From positions 310,001 through 374,000 of the forward strand of contig CAKMXJ010000032.1 in NCBI GenBank assembly GCA_928724745.1: DNA of 64,000 nt. The letters are read 5' to 3'. The notes beneath the pieces were generated by a model. That model was not told the origin of the DNA. It searched no databases and worked only from the letters and a program-made list of their open reading frames with translations. Positions 57,904 to 64,000 of the stretch are shown here, in pieces. The stretch is from Anthracocystis setariae. Its lineage: Eukaryota > Basidiomycota > Ustilaginomycetes > Ustilaginales > Ustilaginaceae. Each line of letters starts with the position of its first letter. Position 1 is the stretch's first letter. A program made the position numbers and the translations under genes.

Positions 57904-60560
57904 GCCTCCCCCGCCCGCGAAATCTACGAATGCCTCCTCGATCGATGCAGTCCAGCTTGTCAGCTCTTCACGGTCAGATCCGTCGATATCTGACAACATC
58001 GCGATGAACGGTCCCGGTTGACTTGGTCTGCAACCTCTGCTGGATTGGATTGAGTCGATCTGGGACAGGATCTAGGCTGCTTCGTTCTTCTATGTACATA
58101 TCTCCGTCTCGCGCAATCCATGCGTCTCTCTTCCACAGTCATGGTGTTGCGTCTTGGTTTGTGTGGATGACCAGTTCGAGTGTTGTGTTGCGTATGTACC
58201 TGGGTTGGAGGTCCATGGCTGCACTGCAATCGGGACCATTTGGTTCGATATCCCAATCGATGCTTTGGTAGAAAAGTCACCTTTTCTGGTCCTCATTTTC
58301 TGCCAAATTTTAGGGCTGATTTTGTTCCTGAGTGAAGAAAAAATGGTGGTAGCATTAACATGTTCTCGAAACCAGATTGAAGGTTATGTACCTGAATCAA
58401 CGCTATGGACCCGTTATGACCCTTTCCGACATGAATCAAGCGCAGAACCTCCTCCAAAAGGAAGGCGCGGCATGATACAGCATGATACAGCCGGCAGCCC
58501 CGATCTTCATATCAGCAGTATCGATCCAGACATGGAGAGGAATGGACGGTTACGATCGAAGCGAACCAGGCATGAACCGCACTGGCGAGATCTAGCTTGG
58601 CGAATCTCGAGCCAGAACCCCTTGCATCTAGAACCTCTACGGCTATGCCAAGCTTGCACAATCCGTTCCTGTGCCTCGTTCTAGTGTGGTAGACAATACC
58701 ACATATCGGAGCTACTGTATGCTGCTGACCCCAAACGATCACCACGGCGATTTCCGAGGTGCATTTCTGCTACCATGGGATGCACAGCCTTTGTAAAGTC
58801 ATACTGGGCTGTACTGTACCGTACGTCGCATCAAGGCGAGATCGACACTAATCGGGGACAGTCATACGGTGTGCAGTACCAAAAAGGCGCTCGGCCTGGT
58901 CAAGCTGAATGTTGCCGAATCACAGCAGCAGCTCTGGCGGGCAAAGCCAAGCAGGATGATTGCGACAGCAGTTGGTTAACAGTACTGTACACCGCCGATG
59001 CGCGTCTCCGAGCCGCCGACGCGCAGCCTACATGCCATCATATTATAATCCAGGCTTTCGTCTGACTGATGACGTGCCTTGATCCTGGGATTTGATCAAA
59101 TTTAAATCTAAAAATCAGCATTCCGAGCGGAGCTGCAGCTGTCAACGATGGCCACGCTAACGCTCGAGTCTCATCTTCCTGCCTGCCTTTGCGCATGTCC
59201 GAGCTGCAGCTTGAATTGCCTCCCTTGCCCGCCCTCTTGGCCCTTCTCTCCGAGAGCACGACGTTCGTCGCCGCATCCAGGATTCACAGCATAGGTAAGG
59301 ACACAGAGGTGAGACATGATCTGCAAGTTGCATCATGGCTTCAATGCAAGCCGGGTTGTCGTACTTCAAGCAACGCAAGCCTACAGTTCGCTAACCAAGT
59401 GACACTCGAGCAAGAGCAATGGACAGCCCTATGCCGACGACCTCTCTGGATCCCTCAAGAGGATCATAGCAAACACTTGAGGACCAATAAGGACAATCTT
59501 CATCTGCTCTGAGAAAGTAGCGTTCAACCTTCTGAAGTTAGGAGCAGGCTACCTTCGAGTCAAGACGCAGTGCGCAGAGCCTGGAAGGGACGAAGGAAGG
59601 GAGCCGCAAGGGTCGCTAGGATGCGCCCAAGATTCAATGTAGCCGCTAGCGAGCGAGCGTGCGCCTCCATGTTCTTTGCAGTACGGCGTCGGTGGACACA
59701 TCAACCGCTGCACTTCACTTCGGCGTCAGTAATTGGGTCCGCCACCCTTGTCTCCTGTCCAACGCCAATGGCTGCCTGTAGCTGGCGTGTCGGAGGAATG
59801 CCATCCCGGGCTCTGCACTCCTTGCTCGTGTAGGAACGTCAGGCTCGGCAATCGTCAATCCCAATTTTTGCACTTCAGCGCGACCGCTCGTCCCATGCCT
59901 CCAGCCACGCCACCCAGCTATGCTACCGACCTATCCGTGTCAGGCTTGGCAGACCGTCCTCTGTCCATTTTCCCCTTCATGCATGCCACGGACGGCCGCC
60001 ACTGCGCACTTCGCCGATCCAGTACAGCCACCAAGTTCGTCGCCAGCTTAGATCCCCTTGGGTTCTGCCGGCTTGCATGCTGCACCAAACGGCAAAATTC
60101 GAGGCGCATGCCAAGTCTAGATTAAAGATCGGCTTTGCATGCCCACGGGTTGCCCACCTTTCTGCACCCTTTGTCAGTGCCAGCTTTCAGTTCGCAGAGG
60201 CGCTCTCCGAGGTTGCACGCCGATCCAATCGAATCCCATTCGCATATGCTGTCTCAAAGATGGTCAACGACGACCCTGATCTTGTCCGCTGCCCTCATTC
60301 TCCAGAGTATATAACTCTAGCTCGAACCCGCGAGCTTGGTTGCCTTCCCCCTTATCGAATCTCTGCCTCTCCCTCTCTCCCCTCTGAACGCTCCAGGCTG
60401 TCACTCATTCCGGCCTTTCCCCCTTTCCCAATCCTTCCCCCATTCCCCATTCCCCATTCCACAACTTCCCCAGCTTCCCAACTTCCCAACTTCACAATTT
60501 TCCAACTTCCTCTACTCCACACACGACGTTTCCGTCCAATTCCCAACCTTTTAACGAACC
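57904..60560. other. 2.7-kb gene-poor region upstream of the fasciclin gene
   Basis: Six-frame reading gives only ORFs of up to about 190 codons without recognisable domains. TACTGTA words lie at 58713-58719, 58812-58818 and 58983-58989. A direct repeat of CATGATACAG lies near 58472-58492. The last 200 bases (60351-60550) are strongly pyrimidine-rich with CCCATTC and CTTCCCAA repeats, as in promoters of highly expressed fungal genes. An RNA gene cannot be excluded. Confidence 0.5.
60351..60550 (+). promoter_or_regulatory. Pyrimidine-rich leader/promoter of the fasciclin gene
   Basis: The plus strand is dominated by C and T immediately upstream of the ATG at 60561. It includes short CCCCATTC and CTTCCCAA repeats. 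CT-rich tracts in this place are typical of strongly transcribed fungal genes. Confidence 0.45.
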
Positions 60561-61919
60561 ATGAAGTTTACTCTGACCGCTTCGGTAGTCCTTGCGCTCG
60601 TCGCTTCTGCTTCGGCAAGCATTCAATTCCAGAACCTCCAACTGCGACAAGGTGGTGATGTCAACGCTTTCCTTCAAGGTTTGCGCGACAGCAACCTCAC
60701 CTCGCTCGCCGATGTTCTTTCCCAGCACCCTACAGTTACCGACCGCATCTTTGCCGACAACTCGAACAAGACTTTCCTCGCACCTACCGACCACGCTATC
60801 GCCGCTCTCCCCAGCTGGGTAACCAGCAACTCCACCCGTCTTGAGGCCACTCTCCTTCAACACGTTCTCAGGGGCGTCTTTGAGCCTAATCAGTTCAATT
60901 CTTACCCTATTCACACCATCGGACACTCGCTTCTGAACGAAACTGGCTATGCACAGCTCCCCGGCGGTGCTGGTCAGGCCGTTGCCCTTGCCAAGAGCGG
61001 AGAAAAGTCCTTCGTCTCTGAAGCAGTCAACAACGACACTTTTGTCCACCAGCCCACCAAGTACGAATCCGTCACAGTGCAGCCAATTCACAAGGCCATC
61101 ACTATCCCCGGTTCCGTCTCTGATACGCTCACTTATCTTGGCTACCACCGTATCATGACCGTCCTTCTCAACATTCAGAACGGTGCTCTTGTCAACACGA
61201 TCAACAACATGGCTGGTGTCACCCTCTTTGTCCCCTCGAACGCCGCTATCGACAAGTACCTCGAGACAAAGCCCAACCCGACCGACATCCCCACCGTTTT
61301 GGGTCAGCACGTTGTTTCCAACCGCGTTGTCTACTCGCCGTTGCTCCTCGACCAGGGCTCCATGATCTCGAGCTCGGGCCAGGACATTGTGTACGACAAC
61401 AACGCTGGTACCGTCAAGGTTGGCAACTTCACCGCCAAAATCATCCAAACCGACATCATCGCTCAGCAGGGTGTGATCCATATCATCGACAACGTGCTTG
61501 CCTCGAATGAGCTTGACACTGGCCGTGCTGCTCAGGCTCAATCGTCGGCGCAGGCGTCTGTCAACGTCGAACAGGCTCAGAGCCTTTCTGGCCCCGTTAC
61601 CGGTACGAACGCCCTCACTTCGCAAGGTAACAATGTGCCTGCTGCCCAACCTGGCTCGGGCGCCAACAACCGCAACGCAGCCAACAACACCAACGTCGCC
61701 GGAAGTGGCGTCACCGCCTCCGGTGTCGGCAACGGCGTCAACGGCAACGACGGCGGCGCCTCCCAAGCCGGCACGGCCAGCACTGCTAGCACATCCAGCA
61801 CCAACCTGAACGGAAACACCGTCGACCACCGCCAACCCAATAGTGCGCTGTCTAGCAACGCTTTCTCGTTTGCCGGTGTCGCGATTCCGGTTTTGGCCAT
61901 GGCTCTTGTTGCTCTCTAG
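60561..61919 (+). CDS. GPI-anchored fasciclin (FAS1) domain protein
   Basis: Cell-surface protein of 452 residues. The signal peptide is residues 1-19 (MKFTLTASVVLALVASASA). Two FAS1 domains follow: the first from about 25 (FLQGLRDSNLTSLADVLSQ ... TFLAPTDHAIAAL), and the second from about 190 (DTLTYLGYHRIMTVLLN ... VTLFVPSNAAIDKYL ... VIHIIDNVL). A Ser/Thr/Asn/Gly/Ala-rich stalk (about 335-425) and a C-terminal hydrophobic segment (FAGVAIPVLAMALVAL) preceded by small residues fit GPI attachment. Several N-glycosylation sequons (NLT, NKT, NST, NFT) are present. FAS1 proteins mediate adhesion or wall assembly. The start is the first ATG; no intron. Confidence 0.92.
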   Translation: MKFTLTASVVLALVASASASIQFQNLQLRQGGDVNAFLQGLRDSNLTSLADVLSQHPTVTDRIFADNSNKTFLAPTDHAIAALPSWVTSNSTRLEATLLQHVLRGVFEPNQFNSYPIHTIGHSLLNETGYAQLPGGAGQAVALAKSGEKSFVSEAVNNDTFVHQPTKYESVTVQPIHKAITIPGSVSDTLTYLGYHRIMTVLLNIQNGALVNTINNMAGVTLFVPSNAAIDKYLETKPNPTDIPTVLGQHVVSNRVVYSPLLLDQGSMISSSGQDIVYDNNAGTVKVGNFTAKIIQTDIIAQQGVIHIIDNVLASNELDTGRAAQAQSSAQASVNVEQAQSLSGPVTGTNALTSQGNNVPAAQPGSGANNRNAANNTNVAGSGVTASGVGNGVNGNDGGASQAGTASTASTSSTNLNGNTVDHRQPNSALSSNAFSFAGVAIPVLAMALVAL

Positions 61920-63044
61920 ATGTTTCGGTGTTCCTTGTCTTTGTTGTCACGTTTCCGCTCTTTTCACCTTTAGCCTCACAACGGGAGGTTGGCACGCGTC
62001 GTCCACACAGGTCTTGGGACGCGAGCCCCTCCCTCTCCTCTTCTTCTCACTTGCTATCTCCATCCCCATCCACTTTCACTCTCTCCGCACCTCGTCCTCC
62101 CATATCTCGGTGCCTTGCTTGTTTTACCCTCGAGTTGTCTTGTCAAACTGTATCCATAGCTGTTTCTACTTGCTGGCCCTCTTGCGGGCTCAGAGTTCTT
62201 ACCCCTTCTCAATCCTCCATCCTCCCTTGCCTTTCACCCTCCTTATTCAATCTTGTGTGCAGAGTGTGTGGGCGAGGACGCGGCTGGGAGCGAAATCAGT
62301 CGATTGCACGTCGAAGAGTACACATGACAGAACATGAAGGTGGAATCAATGCGTTTTGGTCTTCCTCCTCGATCCCAACTCATCTTCCACCGACAGGGGT
62401 ACGAAGCGATCGATCACACCTAGAGCCTGTGTCAACCCAGCATTCACCACGCTCTGAACCAAGCCGCCAAACGGCACACTCACCGCTACGGTTTGAAATG
62501 GTACCACCGTCCAACTACCCCACGGCGTCGCCTGCGTCACCTCCGTCCTACCACTACCCGCATGCTTGGAACGACGATGCAACAAACTCGCTGTGCCCAC
62601 TTCATCCAACTCGCTATCCATCCTCGAAGCCAACGCCTGCCATTCTTCACCCCGTCTCTCCCGATCGCGTCCACTCGTCAATGCAGACCCATACGCCAAA
62701 GACACCATACGCAACCATCGCACTCGAGACACCACCACCCCCGGCACCGCCCGCAACGCGGTGAAAACTCCATGCCACTCGAACTGTACGCTAACCGAAA
62801 CGTTGACCACCACCCGTCGATCCCAGTTGTCCTTCCAAAGAGTCGAGCTAGAACACCAGAGGAGGCGAGAGAGGGAAGAGGGGGGGGGGGGTTCATCAGA
62901 CGGTGCAAGACGTTGGAAGGTATACTTGTCAGCTTCTATGTAGTGGTCTTTGGTACATCGAGCTGAGTAAGCGCGTGGTATGATCGAATCGGGCGACAGG
63001 GGTGGAGGGAGGACACAGCGTGAAGGGAAGGGGGGAATCTTGAC
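61920..63044. other. Intergenic between fasciclin gene and BUD32
   Basis: A 1.1-kb region with a CT-rich 3' flank of the fasciclin gene and a G12 run at 62880-62891. A minus-strand frame from the ATG at 62708 to 62346 (120 codons) stays open but shows no domain I can name. It is listed separately as a weak candidate. Confidence 0.5.
62346..62708 (-). CDS. Possible small ORF, no recognised domain
   Basis: A 120-codon frame starts at ATG 62708 (MVSLAYGSAL) and ends at 62346. It has a charged middle and a segment with mixed hydrophobic residues (VPFGGLVQSVVNAGLTQALGV), then a basic tail. Open reading continues upstream without an ATG to about 62813, so an upstream exon could exist. It overlaps plus-strand frames of similar length, so coding status is doubtful. 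Confidence 0.2.
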   Translation of the reverse strand: MVSLAYGSALTSGRDRERRGEEWQALASRMDSELDEVGTASLLHRRSKHAGSGRTEVTQATPWGSWTVVPFQTVAVSVPFGGLVQSVVNAGLTQALGVIDRFVPLSVEDELGSRRKTKTH

Positions 63045-64000
63045 CTACCCCACCATGGATCTCTTTCGACCTCGTAAGCGCACTAACAAAAACCAGGTAA
63101 AACATAATGTCAGTAACTTGATACTCGCGCAGACCGGCCCTGACGATCGTGTTGTGCCACTTACCTTCTTCGAGCTTTCTCCTAGTCTCTTCCCACTTGC
63201 CCAACTTGCCCCCTTTACCACGGTTCTTGCCTGCCGATCTGGCGGTGACCTCTTCGGCATAGCTCTCGAGGATCGTCCTGAACAAACCCTCGGACGCAGG
63301 ATGCGTCGATGCAAACGCACGCTCCAGCACATACAGATCCACCGCCTTATCCTCGGCAAACGCCGAGACCGACGAGAGTCCAAAATCGATCAGCACCACT
63401 TGGTCGCGGTCCAGATCCACCGTCGCAGCAGGATCGCCAGATGCGGGACGCAGCATCATATTCGAAGTGGTCAGATCGCCATGGATGATATCCGCCTCAT
63501 GCATAACGGCCAACTGCTTGCCGATCAACCACATCAGCTTCACCTGGTCCTCCTCAGACAGCACCATCTCCTCCTCCCCTTGCGCGTCCACCGCCTCATC
63601 ATCGACCACAACTTCATCCTCCCCCTCCGCTCCACCACCCAGCCATTCCCGCACACTCCTGCCCGCGATCAACTCCAACCCCAGGATGCCTTCCTTCTCA
63701 TCCACACACCGCACACCCGGCACCGCCACCCCAGCCTTGGCGCACCTCAACAGCGCCCTCGCCTCCATGATCGTGCGTGACGCGGTGATGCTGCTCGACA
63801 GCGTCGGATGCCGGTACGTCTTCGGGAAGCGCCACTTGAGCAAGATCGACGCGGGTGGTTCGACTTCTCTCGACTCCAATCGGTTGGATCGCGGCTGCGG
63901 CCAAGAGAGGATGTTGTCGGTGGTGATGCGTGAGATGTACACTTTCGCCTCGGCACCCTGCTTGATGAGCTTGGATGAGCTCGAATCCGACAGCAGAGCA
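63045..64000 (-). CDS. BUD32: BUD32 (EKC/KEOPS) atypical kinase, 5' end outside window
   Basis: Partial gene. The 3' exon is 63045-63082 (38 nt) and the visible upstream exon is 63165 to beyond 64000. The 82-bp intron (GTAAGT...TTAG) splits a Val codon; joining gives the conserved C-terminus VRLRGRKRSMVG. The first visible residues include LIKQGAEAKVY, the ATP-binding block, so only a short N-terminus is missing. ERFPKTYRHP-type (KWRFPKTYRHP), IHGDLTTSNMM (catalytic Asp) and LIDFGLSS (metal-binding Asp) follow. An acidic insert (Asp/Glu-rich, EGEDEVVVDDEAVDAQGEEE) is unusual. BUD32 is the ATPase/kinase subunit of KEOPS, needed for the t6A tRNA modification and telomere maintenance. Confidence 0.93.

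Noticed and set aside
58154..58684. 176-codon plus-strand ORF in the gene-poor region
   Set aside because: It has no recognisable domain and no codon bias like the neighbouring genes; it probably arises by chance.
60492..61835. 447-codon minus-strand ORF over the fasciclin gene
   Set aside because: It is a codon-bias shadow; the plus-strand product has a signal peptide, FAS1 motifs and a GPI signal.

Overview
This window is nuclear DNA of a fungus, most likely a smut (Ustilaginales; Ustilago maydis or a close relative such as Sporisorium or Pseudozyma). Genes are dense and mostly intronless, on both strands. The few introns are 74-143 bp with GTAAGT/GTGAGT/GTAGGT donors and CAG/TAG acceptors. 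Coding regions favour G/C in third positions, which gives long antisense shadow ORFs. Gene content is eukaryotic (SPT5, TFIIIA, SNAPC3, SEC61 beta, KNL1, BUD32) with fungal hallmarks (flavocytochrome b2, Dal5-type permease, Cdc1-type phosphoesterase). I see no mobile element, CRISPR array, rRNA or convincing tRNA gene. The right edge cuts BUD32, whose 5' end lies outside.

Layout. 1-9.4 kb: branched-chain aminotransferase, Dal5-family permease, amidase-signature hydrolase, UDP-glucose dehydrogenase. 9.6-18.5 kb: Cdc1/PGAP5-like phosphoesterase with altered metal-site motifs, PTC7-type phosphatase, a small two-exon gene, an AidB-like acyl-CoA dehydrogenase, flavocytochrome b2. 19.4-27.8 kb: a low-complexity unknown protein, a UspA-domain protein, and two convergent composite proteins: a GFA domain fused to a PuuE-type allantoinase, and a GNAT acetyltransferase fused to an Mss4/DSS4 domain. 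28.7-38.8 kb: GH5 glucanase without a signal peptide, three-exon kynurenine formamidase, a secreted unknown protein, acyl-protein thioesterase, quinone oxidoreductase with a possible mitochondrial leader, and an LEA-like repeat protein. 39.5-57.9 kb: NAT9, TFIIIA diverging from SNAPC3, mitochondrial EF-Tu diverging from SPT5, DUS1 diverging from KNL1/Spc105, MRP10 diverging from SEC61 beta. 57.9-64 kb: a 2.7-kb gene-poor stretch, a GPI-anchored fasciclin protein, and BUD32.

The genes form no operon or obvious secondary-metabolite cluster. Weak functional groupings exist: nitrogen scavenging (permease, amidase, allantoinase), mitochondrial functions (CYB2, PTC7, TUF1, MRP10, possibly the quinone reductase), and transcription (TFIIIA, SNAPC3, SPT5). 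The observations most worth follow-up are the two domain fusions, the degenerate Cdc1-like motifs, the 40-residue repeat protein, the tiny terminal exons, and a recurrent intergenic TACTGTA word.
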